Source of the DNA: Photobacterium profundum SS9
Lineage (GTDB): Bacteria; Pseudomonadota; Gammaproteobacteria; Enterobacterales; Vibrionaceae
Assembly: GCF_000196255.1 (NCBI RefSeq)
Contig: NC_006370.1
Location: 3,051,411 to 3,115,410, forward strand
Direction of reading: 5' to 3'
DNA: 64,000 nucleotides
Part shown: in pieces, positions 40,474-49,664 of the stretch
Numbering within the stretch: the first letter of the stretch is position 1
Layout of the letters: each line of letters starts with the position of its first letter
The notes under the pieces: model-generated
The model's input: only the letters and a program-made list of their open reading frames with translations
What the model was told of the DNA's origin: nothing
Database searches by the model: none
Program-made: the position numbers and the translations under genes

Positions 40474-43400
40474 TTACTCCTCATCCATCAAGGTCAGTAA
40501 TAACTCAGGGCTTAAACTCTGGTTGCCATCTTGACCAGACAACACCTTATCCGCCAGATCACGCTTACTTTGATGCAAGAGCACAATTTTTTCTTCGATG
40601 GTATTTGTTGCCACCAAGCGATACACAGTTACAGGCTTTGTCTGACCCATGCGATAAGCGCGATCACTGGCCTGATCTTCAACCGCGGGATTCCACCACG
40701 GATCCAAGTGGATCACCGTATCGGCTTCCGTCAGGTTCAACCCTGTTCCCCCCGCTTTTAAACTGATCAAAAAGACCTCTTTTTTACCCGATGTAAATGC
40801 ATCTATCGCTTGTTTTCGCTGACGGCTTGATGATTTACCATCCAAATAGCTGTAATTAATCCCATCACCTTCAAGCTGATCCGCAAACATTTTTAACAAG
40901 GTAACAAACTGACTAAACACCAAAATACGATGCTGCCCTTCCCGCGCTTCTTTAACCAGTTGCAATGCTTCATTTAACTTGCTACTTGGCTGATCCATCT
41001 CAGAAAAGACCAATCGCGAATCACAGCATACCTGTCTTAAACGGGTTAAACAGGCCAATACTTCAACCATGCCTTTGCCGCTTTTGGCCACCGCCACCGA
41101 CTCTTTTCGTATTGCTTCATACGCAGTGCGTTCCGTTTTTGACAGCTCAATCGTATGGGTGATCTCAGTTTTCGATGGCAATTCCGTCAATACTTTTTGT
41201 TTAAGCCGGCGCATAATAAACGGGCTAACCAAGGTGCGCAGACGTAACATATCTTCTTCACTGTTCGCCGCATTGCCATACTTTTTCTTAAATTGCTGAC
41301 GGCTGCCAAGCAAGCCAGGGTTCAAGAACGAAAACAGGCTCCACAGCTCTAATAGGTGATTCTCTATCGGCGTGCCAGACAAGGTAAAACGACACTTGGC
41401 CTGCAAACCAAACGCAATTTTTGAGCGTTTGGCATTCGGATTTTTGATCTGTTGCGCTTCGTCCAATATCGCACATTGCCATTGTTTTTCATGCAATGTG
41501 GTTTCTAAACGGCTCAGCAAACCATAACTGAGTAAAACAATACTATTGGCATCGGCTTGTTCAATCGCCGCTGTGCGATCGCTGGCACTTTCAACATCAA
41601 TAATGGTGAGCTCTGGTGCAAAACGCAGGGCTTCCTGCTGCCAATTAAGCAACACCGATTTCGGCGCAACAACCAAGCTTGCACCCTGCGCCCCGAAATG
41701 GCGGATCAAGGTTAATGCCTGCAATGTTTTTCCCAACCCCATATCATCAGCCAGACAGGCCCCGAATCCATGATGCGCCAAGTGCGCTGCCCAGTTAACG
41801 CTCTCTTTCTGGTAATCACGCAAAGGCGCTAATATTTCAGCCGCCAACACTGGCTTTTCACGCCACTGCTCCACCAGCGCCTTCCATCCATCGTCACCTT
41901 GGTGGCTAAACGTGGCAATTAATTGCTGAAGGGGATACGCCATCCGCTGATCGACTTGATGATCGTCATTCAGCAGACTTTCCAGTACCCGCAACTGCTG
42001 TTGCAATGTTTTAGACAGCATCACGGTGATGCCTTCGTTTTCTAAGCGAATAAAACCTGCGCGATTGTGCGACAGCAAGGTTCTCAGGTTCAGTTCCAGA
42101 TCCTTATCAACCTCAACCTTACCCTCAAGGGCAAACCAATCTTGTTGCTGCTCGACCTCTAGGCGAAAATCTTGTGTGCCCACCACACTCAACTGCTGGC
42201 TCTTTGCCCGCCAGTGAATCGGCACATCCTTGATATTCGGTAACATCTGGATCATATTCAACGCATGATCCCCAAGCAAACGCCATTGACGTTTAACATT
42301 GGCTTTAAGGCCTATCGCCTTCAATAACGTCAACGATGCGCTCTGCTCCTGTTTCAGATTTCGCCGATACCATATTGGGCTGGTCACGCCTTGGGGAACC
42401 CATTGCGCCCCTTGCCCCGACGGATAACTCAACGCCACACCGCTCTGCTCACTATCCAGCGGTTGATGTTCAATCGACACGCCAAGCACCCCGTCATGCC
42501 AATCTAACCACACTTGAGGTTGAGTGTTCCATTCACCCAAGGTAACAGTACCCTGTTGATTAATATCACTGTACCAATCTAGCTGACTAAATTGTGCCAA
42601 GGTAGATTCCACCTGCTCGCAGGCCGTCAACGGCAGTGATGCAGGGTAATTTTTTACCGCCGCTAAAAAGGTAGACACTTGATCAGACAGATCTAAAAAG
42701 GCCAAAGCGTCACCCGCTTTGGGGTACAACAATGTGGATGTTTGCGAAGGGAAAGAGGACAGCGCCAGCCGATCTTCTGCTGCCGACAGAACCACCAAGG
42801 GTTTCTCGGCATAGAGCGTTAAACTGTTACCCGCTTCATCAATAATATTATCTGACTTTACAAGCACCTTGAGCAAAGACACATTGAGTTCAACCTCTGC
42901 CCGCCAGCTCCCCCAAGAACGATTGAGCTGGCCATTAATTACCGCAACCAGCTCATGATCTTCATTGGTCATGAGTTCAGGATATTTATAATGCAGATCA
43001 TCAAGTTGTACCTGACGCCCCTTCGACCAACCTTTTTTTCCAAGCTTCTGAATTTTAGCGGAAATATGAGTATAACGCGGGGTTAGTTGCCATACCAAAC
43101 GTTGCGAACCCTGCTGGTTAGATTGCGGCAGCTCTGCCAGCTGCGTTAACCCGTTAAGCCATTGCTCCCACACTGGCATTGCTTGACGAAAAGAGCTCAC
43201 TTCTGGTAACAACAATATATGTTTCAATCCGGCAACCGCACGCTGCGCTAGCAAATGAGGCATCTTCGCGGTTAAAATACGTGAGATCACCGCGTCATTA
43301 GTCAATGCGGTAATAAAGCGATCTTGCACTTCTGGATCGCTGTCTATTAAGCGACAGGCCATCAGCACATCTAAATAAATCCGTCCCCAAGCGATATCAT

Positions 43401-44370
43401 CATTAACTAAGGTATTGCTCCAATAGGTTAGATCAGAAAAATACGCTTCAAGTTCAGCCACATCACTGGTTAATAACGTCAAATACTCACACCAACTAGG
43501 GGCGAACTCTGCCTCGGTATTGTTCATCAAGCCAGTATATAATTGTTCGGTACGCGCTTTGGCAAGTGGCAAATCAAACAAGGCAACCGCCGCCACTTCA
43601 ATCAACGAGCCAACACCATACTTTGTCGCCACTACAGATTTTGAAGCCGATAAGCCAACCGCATTTTTCACCCACGGAAACTGAGAAACGACATCAAGCG
43701 TCAGGGTATCGGCTAACACACCCTTGCTGTTATATACATCGTTATATGCACCGCTATGCGAAGCGTCGCCTTCCTCAAGCCAATGTAGATCGGCACGCCA
43801 ATCAAGCGCAATCAAGTCGTCTTCCCATAAATCAAGTTGATCAATAGCTGGCATTATCCATTTAGGATAAGGGGAATTAAGAATATGGCCAAACCAGGTT
43901 TCTGGTAATAAACTTTCGGCAACACTGGTAGAAAGGCGATCAATCATTGGCCATACCAACGGATTGATCATCAACTGACGCATAATTTCTGAGGCTTCTT
44001 CACTCATTCCATTATGCAACAACCAACGGAAATCCAAACAAACCAATAATACTTCCACCCAAGGTGATGTTTCGAAGTTCAACGCCATGATCGCCCGACC
44101 GATATCGAACTCTTCATCGACCTGATACCCAATCAAGTGTGCCAAGCCACTTATCGTCAGCTCATAACTCTGTGAATCATCCTGTTCAATTAACCCTACT
44201 CGCATTAAACCAGCTAACCGCGATGTTAAATCAACCGCTTTCATGCTCTTAGAGCCCGAGTTTTCATGCTCAGCCAACAGGCTTGAATGCGTATTTTGAT
44301 CTATAGAAAAAGCGAGAGTTAACAGAATGTCACATTGTTTGGGAGTCAGACGAGAAAAAGAAGCAGTCAC
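40474..44370 (-). CDS. SNF2-family DEAD/DEAH-type helicase
   Basis: The 1298-aa protein has a C-terminal SNF2 ATPase from about residue 830. It shows motif I LADDMGLGKTLQAL, motif II ILDEAQQIKNP, motif III TLSGTPIENH, and in the second RecA lobe RILVFSQF, SLKAGGTGLNL and the arginine motif DQASDRAYRMGQT. The first 800 residues are not recognised beyond a SNF2-associated bacterial region. Such enzymes translocate on double-stranded DNA or remodel protein-DNA or RNA polymerase complexes. The start is GTG at 44370. It lies 90 bp downstream of a SWIM gene, a pairing known in other bacteria (for example the ywqA-ywqB pair of Bacillus). Confidence 0.93.
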   Translation of the reverse strand: MTASFSRLTPKQCDILLTLAFSIDQNTHSSLLAEHENSGSKSMKAVDLTSRLAGLMRVGLIEQDDSQSYELTISGLAHLIGYQVDEEFDIGRAIMALNFETSPWVEVLLVCLDFRWLLHNGMSEEASEIMRQLMINPLVWPMIDRLSTSVAESLLPETWFGHILNSPYPKWIMPAIDQLDLWEDDLIALDWRADLHWLEEGDASHSGAYNDVYNSKGVLADTLTLDVVSQFPWVKNAVGLSASKSVVATKYGVGSLIEVAAVALFDLPLAKARTEQLYTGLMNNTEAEFAPSWCEYLTLLTSDVAELEAYFSDLTYWSNTLVNDDIAWGRIYLDVLMACRLIDSDPEVQDRFITALTNDAVISRILTAKMPHLLAQRAVAGLKHILLLPEVSSFRQAMPVWEQWLNGLTQLAELPQSNQQGSQRLVWQLTPRYTHISAKIQKLGKKGWSKGRQVQLDDLHYKYPELMTNEDHELVAVINGQLNRSWGSWRAEVELNVSLLKVLVKSDNIIDEAGNSLTLYAEKPLVVLSAAEDRLALSSFPSQTSTLLYPKAGDALAFLDLSDQVSTFLAAVKNYPASLPLTACEQVESTLAQFSQLDWYSDINQQGTVTLGEWNTQPQVWLDWHDGVLGVSIEHQPLDSEQSGVALSYPSGQGAQWVPQGVTSPIWYRRNLKQEQSASLTLLKAIGLKANVKRQWRLLGDHALNMIQMLPNIKDVPIHWRAKSQQLSVVGTQDFRLEVEQQQDWFALEGKVEVDKDLELNLRTLLSHNRAGFIRLENEGITVMLSKTLQQQLRVLESLLNDDHQVDQRMAYPLQQLIATFSHQGDDGWKALVEQWREKPVLAAEILAPLRDYQKESVNWAAHLAHHGFGACLADDMGLGKTLQALTLIRHFGAQGASLVVAPKSVLLNWQQEALRFAPELTIIDVESASDRTAAIEQADANSIVLLSYGLLSRLETTLHEKQWQCAILDEAQQIKNPNAKRSKIAFGLQAKCRFTLSGTPIENHLLELWSLFSFLNPGLLGSRQQFKKKYGNAANSEEDMLRLRTLVSPFIMRRLKQKVLTELPSKTEITHTIELSKTERTAYEAIRKESVAVAKSGKGMVEVLACLTRLRQVCCDSRLVFSEMDQPSSKLNEALQLVKEAREGQHRILVFSQFVTLLKMFADQLEGDGINYSYLDGKSSSRQRKQAIDAFTSGKKEVFLISLKAGGTGLNLTEADTVIHLDPWWNPAVEDQASDRAYRMGQTKPVTVYRLVATNTIEEKIVLLHQSKRDLADKVLSGQDGNQSLSPELLLTLMDEE

Positions 44371-44460
44371 ATTAGGCTCGATATTCAGTTATCAATAAAC
44401 GGACATTTAGTCTGAATTAATAACCTAACTCAGTCAATGTATTAGCATAAAAACGGATGA

Positions 44461-46185
44461 TTATGGCAACAATAATGGAAAGTGCGTATTAAGCAGTGCC
44501 ATCAAGTTACGCTTGGCCTTTTTTTCTTGCTGAAGGTACTGCACCAGTTCATTGATCATGGCTGGTGCGTGCTCAGGCTGTGTTTGCTTTAATGTATCTT
44601 GCAGCGCCAACATCCAGTTTACAGCTTGCTGGTAAGCACCATTGTTGGTCTGATCGACGGTCTCACCGAGTACTTGCCGATACAATGCCAATGCTGCATC
44701 GGGATGCTCGCCCAGCACGTCATTCGCTAACTGGCGACGCTCTGATACCGAACACGTTTGATACTGAACAAAAGCCAATGCCTTGCGCCATTCTTGATGA
44801 TAACGATAGAAAGCAAGTAACGTATCATGCACATTTTCAGCCCTATATCGGCTCGGCGGTCTTTTCTGTGCTTTTTTTACTTCCTCGTGCAACATTGCTT
44901 CCACTTGATGTTGATACAAGCTTTCGTCATAACCGAGCGTTTTAGCCAATGAGACCAATTGTTGATAATGCTCAAAACGCTTCCCTAGTTGGAAATGCAC
45001 CCACTGCTGTTGCCAGGCTCGATCCCATTCTTTGCATTGCAGTGCCAAAGCAATATCGCATTCAAGCACCTGCAGCCGATCATTATCGTGACTGACACTC
45101 GCTTGTGCCTTTGCTAGCCATAGCTTAGCCTGTGGCAAATCATCATTACGCATCGTTAAGCGACACAAGCCTAAGTAATCATTCCATTCTGTTGCCATTT
45201 TTGCACTTAGGGATATTTGCAACTCAAGATCATCATTTTCTTTAGCTTCTCGCAGCAATTGCCGGCTCAATCGCCAGTAGCGATGTTTCGTTTCCCAGCT
45301 CGCATCCGGCATCAAGGGTGGCAAACCGTCCCAAAGACGTCGGCACTCTTTGACATAGGCCAATTGAATATCAGAGGTAACAAGCAACGCCTCGGGCAAA
45401 TTGAGATAAATATCCCAGCTCTTCTCTTGCTGCTGCAAAATAAACCGGACTTTTTTATCATCTCCCCAGGGGATCTGGGTAAATGCCACAATCAAACGAG
45501 GGGCAAGCATGTCATCCAGTAGCGACATGCAACCGTCATGATCATGAACATATTGCACCGCCTCATTCAGTCTTTCATAGGCATACTGTAACAGCGGGAA
45601 TGTGATCGTGGGATCCAACGCATCAAGCTTCTCGACAATCATCTTAAGCAAACCTATCGCATGCTCAAAATATGCATTCACCTCCTCATAGTCGTAAGCC
45701 TCCTCTAGGGGCAACGACTGTTGGATGTAATCCTTAAGATCTGTGGCGGTCAATGCTTGATGCGCCATCTTATACCGTAGTAGCCAACGCTCTTCCTCTT
45801 CGTCATTATCGACGATGTACTGCATTAACATATCCACCAGATCCGACTTATCCCATGTCAGCAGCCACTCGCTCAATTGTTCTGTCTGGGTTTTACCGCT
45901 TTTCGGCACCGCCGTACCATTTTTATAGTGTTCAAGATAAACCAATGCCAGCGCCACACCATGCTTACACAACGGTTGATAAACGGCAGCAGGGCAATTA
46001 CAGCGGATCGTTAGCTCATCGGTATCTAACCTGAGTGCCACGGTATAAGAGGTAGACCCTTGCACTTTTGCGTGTACCTGATCGGAATCTACCGTTATAT
46101 GCCTAACAGCCCCCTCTCTGGCATATAGCAATCCCTTTTGAAAAACCGTTAACCCCGCAGCACTAATAATATCTTCTACCGTCAT
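44461..46185 (-). CDS. SWIM zinc-finger protein, partner of the SNF2 helicase
   Basis: The 574-aa protein has an N-terminal SWIM finger at about residues 58-77: RCNCPAAVYQPLCKHGVALA with the pattern CxC-xn-CxH. The rest is helical and Trp/Leu-rich (possible TPR-like). SWIM domains bind nucleic acid or protein and often occur next to SNF2 ATPases. GGAG nine bases before the ATG is a good ribosome site. It is the first gene of the minus-strand SWIM-SNF2-coiled-coil operon. The specific role is unknown. Confidence 0.88.
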   Translation of the reverse strand: MTVEDIISAAGLTVFQKGLLYAREGAVRHITVDSDQVHAKVQGSTSYTVALRLDTDELTIRCNCPAAVYQPLCKHGVALALVYLEHYKNGTAVPKSGKTQTEQLSEWLLTWDKSDLVDMLMQYIVDNDEEEERWLLRYKMAHQALTATDLKDYIQQSLPLEEAYDYEEVNAYFEHAIGLLKMIVEKLDALDPTITFPLLQYAYERLNEAVQYVHDHDGCMSLLDDMLAPRLIVAFTQIPWGDDKKVRFILQQQEKSWDIYLNLPEALLVTSDIQLAYVKECRRLWDGLPPLMPDASWETKHRYWRLSRQLLREAKENDDLELQISLSAKMATEWNDYLGLCRLTMRNDDLPQAKLWLAKAQASVSHDNDRLQVLECDIALALQCKEWDRAWQQQWVHFQLGKRFEHYQQLVSLAKTLGYDESLYQHQVEAMLHEEVKKAQKRPPSRYRAENVHDTLLAFYRYHQEWRKALAFVQYQTCSVSERRQLANDVLGEHPDAALALYRQVLGETVDQTNNGAYQQAVNWMLALQDTLKQTQPEHAPAMINELVQYLQQEKKAKRNLMALLNTHFPLLLP

Positions 46186-46287
46186 TATTGTTTTCTCCGT
46201 CTAAAGCATCTGATAAGTACTTTGATATCTTTGCATAAAGATAGCAGCAGCGTTATTATTGAGACAGAATTTTGAATGTAATGTCAA

Positions 46288-46553
46288 TATACCCAAGTCA
46301 CCCCAAGATGCTCGTTTCAGCGAGAATTTGTTGGGCTGTAGGCAAGGCGCTCATTTATAAACCTAGTGGTTCTACGTTGAAAATGAGCAACGCCGCATAG
46401 GGCCCAACAAAACTCGCCCTTCGGGAGTGATTCAGCGTATCTACTTCTGTGTCAAATGTGTTTGAAAGGGAATACCATTCCTACACTTATTTTCCTTGAA
46501 TTAAATACGCTGAGATCACTCTGAATCCTGCATCTTGAGGTGACTTGGGTATA
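46288..46553 (-). repeat. 266-bp palindromic-ended repeat, full copy C
   Basis: Opposite orientation to copies A and B with identical length and a closely similar interior. It fills most of the divergent gap between the SWIM gene and the J-domain gene. Confidence 0.9.
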
Positions 46554-46591
46554 AATAGAATAATGGCCATGAATAAAGAGACTTTTCATCA

Positions 46592-47827
46592 ATGAATCAA
46601 ACATTAATTAGCATAAAAGCACATGCAAGCGATAAGGCAGATGCTACAACAGATCCACAATTAAAACGGCTCGAAAACCTGTGGAAAAAAATTGAAAAAC
46701 ATGAAAAGCGTAATGGTAATCTCTCGGTTAAAATTCAGCAGACTTACCAAAATTTTGAAGCCCAGGTACTACCGGTTGAATCACAGTATTGCCAAGGTGT
46801 CGCGAAAAACATTCAGCATCTGATTACTTTTATTCCACGCAAGTCATTGACTCATGCTCAACGAGATGAATTGTTCAACTGGATACAAGAGGACATTCAA
46901 TACCTTGAAACCAACCCATTTGCCGATCCAGACATGGCACAAGCACTGCGCCAAACTTTTACAAAAGCGATAAGCGCATTAAGTAAAAGTGAGCCGATTG
47001 AAAAAACGGAAGAAAATGTCAACGAGCTTAAAGCAATGCTCGATGATATATTTGAAGGGCAACTACAGCTTTCAGACGAAGAATTAACAGCACTGCTTGA
47101 TGATCCAAGCAAACTTGAACAGCACATCGAAGCACTGCATCAAAAGATAGAAAAAGAGGAAGAAGCAAACTTTTGGCAACAGCATAATCACGAAGATGAA
47201 GACAACTCAAACCCGTTCGAGGATAATTTTCAATCCTCAGATCGCGCGACCCAACAAGCTGAAGAAAAATTCGACAATCTATTTCGTTCAAGCCAGCTGA
47301 ACAAAATGTACAAACGCTTAGCAGGGTTGATCCATCCAGATAAAGAGCAAGACCCAACAAAAAAGAAAGAAAAACATGCGTTAATGCAACAGCTCGCCAA
47401 TGCGAAAAAGCAAAAAGATGCCTTTTTCCTCTTAAAAATGTATCACCAATACATACCAGACAATGACTTAAGTTTTGACAAGCACTCCTTACATGCCATC
47501 GAACAGCTATTAAGCCAAAAAATAACCGGGCTTAATCTCGCTTATCAAGAGCTCAAGCATAAAGACGATATACCAACAATTGTTTGGCGTAAATTTTTTG
47601 AACGCAATAAAAAAATCACTCAACAAAATTTTGATTCATACCGCCAAGGTTTGCAGCACGACATGGCCGACATCGAACGTTTAATCGACAGTAATCGTAC
47701 CGTTAAACAGCTCGCCAAGTATTTAAGCCAGCGTATTGACAACCAAAATCCACCGTTTCCTTTTCATCTAATGGATAATTTTGACTACGATAACCTTGAT
47801 GATTTCGATTTTAATGCCCCATTTTGA
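46592..47827 (+). CDS. J-domain-like protein
   Basis: The 411-aa product has an acidic middle (EEEANFWQQHNHEDEDNSNPF) and a J-domain-like segment at about residues 240-295: LNKMYKRLAGLIHPDKEQD, with the HPD tripeptide required for stimulating Hsp70 ATPase. Helical flanks on both sides suggest coiled coils. No G/F-rich or zinc-finger region of DnaJ is seen, so it is a class III-like J protein that would recruit DnaK to a particular client. HepT follows 13 bp downstream, so coexpression is likely. Confidence 0.75.
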   Translation: MNQTLISIKAHASDKADATTDPQLKRLENLWKKIEKHEKRNGNLSVKIQQTYQNFEAQVLPVESQYCQGVAKNIQHLITFIPRKSLTHAQRDELFNWIQEDIQYLETNPFADPDMAQALRQTFTKAISALSKSEPIEKTEENVNELKAMLDDIFEGQLQLSDEELTALLDDPSKLEQHIEALHQKIEKEEEANFWQQHNHEDEDNSNPFEDNFQSSDRATQQAEEKFDNLFRSSQLNKMYKRLAGLIHPDKEQDPTKKKEKHALMQQLANAKKQKDAFFLLKMYHQYIPDNDLSFDKHSLHAIEQLLSQKITGLNLAYQELKHKDDIPTIVWRKFFERNKKITQQNFDSYRQGLQHDMADIERLIDSNRTVKQLAKYLSQRIDNQNPPFPFHLMDNFDYDNLDDFDFNAPF

Positions 47828-47840
47828 TGGAAGAAACACA

Positions 47841-48254
47841 ATGATGAACCCAATACGCTGGATACAACGCTTAGAAAACTATCAGAAAGCCAACCAACGG
47901 TTACAGAATGCTTGCCAACAAGATAGCTACACAGAGCTCGAACGTGCAGGGCTCATTCAAATGTTTGAATTTACCTACGAGTTATCTTGGAAGACACTAA
48001 AAGATATTCTGAATTTTGAAGGCTATGATGCAGCTTCACCTCGCGCGGTGATCCGTACCAGTTTAGAAGCGGGATTAGTTAATAGCGATGAATGTGAACA
48101 GTTACTCACGGCATTAGGCAAAAGAAATCTACTCGCACATACCTATGATGAAAATACATCACTGGAGGCAGAGCGTCTGATCCTAAAAGAATACGCCCCA
48201 TTACTTCATACTATTTATACTCGATTAAAAGAGAAAAGCTGTGACATTCAGTGA
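47841..48254 (+). CDS. HepT-type HEPN toxin of a HepT/MntA module
   Basis: The 137-aa product (from the ATGATG at 47841, with GGAAG upstream) belongs to the HI0074-like nucleotidyltransferase substrate-binding/HEPN family. The RX4HXY motif is complete: R95-NLLA-H100-T-Y102. In studied HepT/MntA pairs HepT is an RNase toxin and the tyrosine is AMPylated by MntA. It overlaps the downstream nucleotidyltransferase gene by 14 bases. An earlier frame start at 47781 lies inside the J-domain gene and is less likely. Confidence 0.88.
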   Translation: MMNPIRWIQRLENYQKANQRLQNACQQDSYTELERAGLIQMFEFTYELSWKTLKDILNFEGYDAASPRAVIRTSLEAGLVNSDECEQLLTALGKRNLLAHTYDENTSLEAERLILKEYAPLLHTIYTRLKEKSCDIQ

Positions 48255-48549
48255 TGGTCTAAAAGACAAGCAAAGAGAACAGCTGATTGCCATTCTTGCA
48301 TCTTGCCCCGAGATAAAAAAAGTGATCCTGTTTGGCTCTAGGGCAATCAATACGTATAAAGATAGATCGGATATTGATCTCGCTATTGTCGGTGAACACA
48401 TCACCCTTTCTCAACAAGCATCGCTACTTGATCAAATTGAACACACCACAATTCCCTATCATGTGGATCTCATTCGGTATAGTACGATCACCAACTCCGC
48501 GTTGATTGAGCATATCCAACGCTACGGCAAAATATGGCTGCAACGTTAA
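48241..48549 (+). CDS. MntA-type minimal nucleotidyltransferase antitoxin
   Basis: The 102-aa nucleotidyltransferase-fold protein has the GSX10DXD motif complete (FGSRAINTYKDRSDIDLAIV; S33, D44, D46). It belongs to the HI0073/MNT family and is paired with HepT, which it would neutralise by adenylylation. The start is a GTG overlapping the 3' end of hepT, typical of coupled translation. Nothing looks broken. Confidence 0.88.
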   Translation: MTFSDGLKDKQREQLIAILASCPEIKKVILFGSRAINTYKDRSDIDLAIVGEHITLSQQASLLDQIEHTTIPYHVDLIRYSTITNSALIEHIQRYGKIWLQR

Positions 48550-48575
48550 TTATTCCAAGATAGGCTTAATGTTGG

Positions 48576-48722
48576 TCATAGTATCCGCCGATCTTCAACA
48601 CTGATAGCGATGAAATCTTCACCAGAACGACGAGTTACCTTTATCGGCGCATGATGACCGATAACATTTTCAACAAAAGATTTTAGGTTAGCTCTGAAAC
48701 GGTTAACACTTATTGAGTCCAT
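48576..48722 (-). pseudogene. truncated Phd/YefM-type antitoxin remnant
   Basis: A 48-codon frame on the minus strand, too short for the usual gene cut-off, reads MDSISVNRFRANLKSFVENV to SGEDFIAISVEDRRIL and stops. It closely resembles the N-terminal DNA-binding half of Phd/YefM antitoxins (usual length about 80-90 aa). The toxin-binding C-terminal part is missing and no YoeB/Doc toxin follows. AGAG lies upstream of the ATG. It is probably an orphan remnant but could still bind DNA. Confidence 0.7.
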
Positions 48723-48826
48723 GCTTTATCTCTACGTACGGGGTTACGGTACTAACGTATGCTACAAGCCCTCACAAAGCAATGAAATGGACACTATTAT
48801 TCAGCAGTTTGGAGGGTAATATTGTT

Positions 48827-48875
48827 GTTATAACATAGTTGACACATCGCCTGTTTCACATACAATGGTTATAAC
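48827..48875 (+). promoter_or_regulatory. mazEF promoter with two GTTATAAC operator-like palindromes
   Basis: TTGACA (48839) and TACAAT (48861) are spaced by 16 bases. Identical 8-bp palindromes GTTATAAC lie on either side, at 48827-48834 and 48868-48875, 41 bp apart centre to centre (close to four helical turns). Autoregulation by the MazE-type protein through both sites is inferred. Confidence 0.6.
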
Positions 48876-48899
48876 AGTGTTACCACAGAAGATGAAGCG

Positions 48900-49154
48900 A
48901 TGAGAACTCAGATAAGAAAGATCGGTAACTCACTTGGTTCAATTATTCCTGCCACTTTTATTCGTCAGCTTGAACTGGCAGAGGGCGCAGAAATTGATGT
49001 TAAAACGGTTGATGGAAAAATTGTGATTGAGCCAATTAGAAAAATGAAAAAACGTTTCCCATTCAGTGAGCGTGAATTACTAAGTGGATTGGATGCACAC
49101 ACTGCTCATGCTGACGAACTGGTTGTAATTTCTACCCAGGAGCTAGGCGAATAA
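48900..49154 (+). CDS. mazE: MazE-like antitoxin (AbrB/SpoVT fold)
   Basis: The 84-aa protein has an N-terminal swapped-hairpin DNA-binding domain (RTQIRKIGNSLGSIIPATFI, then VDGKIVIEPI) and an acidic C-terminal tail for toxin binding. Its stop codon overlaps the toxin ATG (TAATG), indicating translational coupling. It is placed directly after a promoter with two palindromes. Confidence 0.88.
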   Translation: MRTQIRKIGNSLGSIIPATFIRQLELAEGAEIDVKTVDGKIVIEPIRKMKKRFPFSERELLSGLDAHTAHADELVVISTQELGE

Positions 49155-49507
49155 TGGCGACGTTTATTCCAAGCCGTAACGACATTATTTGGCTTGATTT
49201 TGAACCAGTAAAAGGTAAAGAGATCGGTAAATATCGCCCTGCTTTAGTATTATCCAGTTATCAATACAACAAGAAAACGGGATTATTAATTTGTTGTCCT
49301 GTTAGCACCAGTATTCGCGGTGGTGCAACCGAAGTACCTATTAATAACCTCGAAAAGCCATCTGTTGTAACTGCAAGCCTGATTCAAACACTGTCATGGA
49401 AAGATCGTAAAGCCACACTGATCACCACGGCAGAGCTGGGGGTTATGGATAATGTCTTGATGCGACTTATCCCTTTAATTGGCGCAGATACACTATTTGA
49501 AGGTTAA
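49154..49507 (+). CDS. mazF: MazF/ChpB/PemK-family mRNA interferase toxin
   Basis: The 117-aa endoribonuclease toxin has the family N-terminus RNDIIWLDFEPVKGKEIGKY with the RPALVLSS segment, and TASLIQTLSWKDR near the second conserved Thr/Ser. Length is normal for MazF/ChpB. It is coupled to the upstream antitoxin. It is followed by a shared terminator with the convergent WecA-like gene. Whether it is of MazF or ChpB type cannot be settled from motifs. Confidence 0.88.
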   Translation: MATFIPSRNDIIWLDFEPVKGKEIGKYRPALVLSSYQYNKKTGLLICCPVSTSIRGGATEVPINNLEKPSVVTASLIQTLSWKDRKATLITTAELGVMDNVLMRLIPLIGADTLFEG

Positions 49508-49601
49508 ACGTGGTTGTGAAACAGTTATATATCAATAACTTAATGCGACCGCTCTGAGTGCTGAGTAAGGCCTCACTGCTTCATTCATTTTACACTCTGA
49601 A

Positions 49602-49641
49602 ACAAAAAGAGCGATAAACCTGATTGGCTCATCGCTCTTTC
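49602..49641. terminator. bidirectional terminator between mazF and WecA-like C
   Basis: AAAGAGCGAT and ATCGCTCTTT form a perfect 10-bp stem. The minus-strand side continues into a U run, suiting the WecA-like gene, and the hairpin also follows mazF. Confidence 0.8.
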
Positions 49642-49664
49642 ATTACCCATTTCACACTCTGTGA

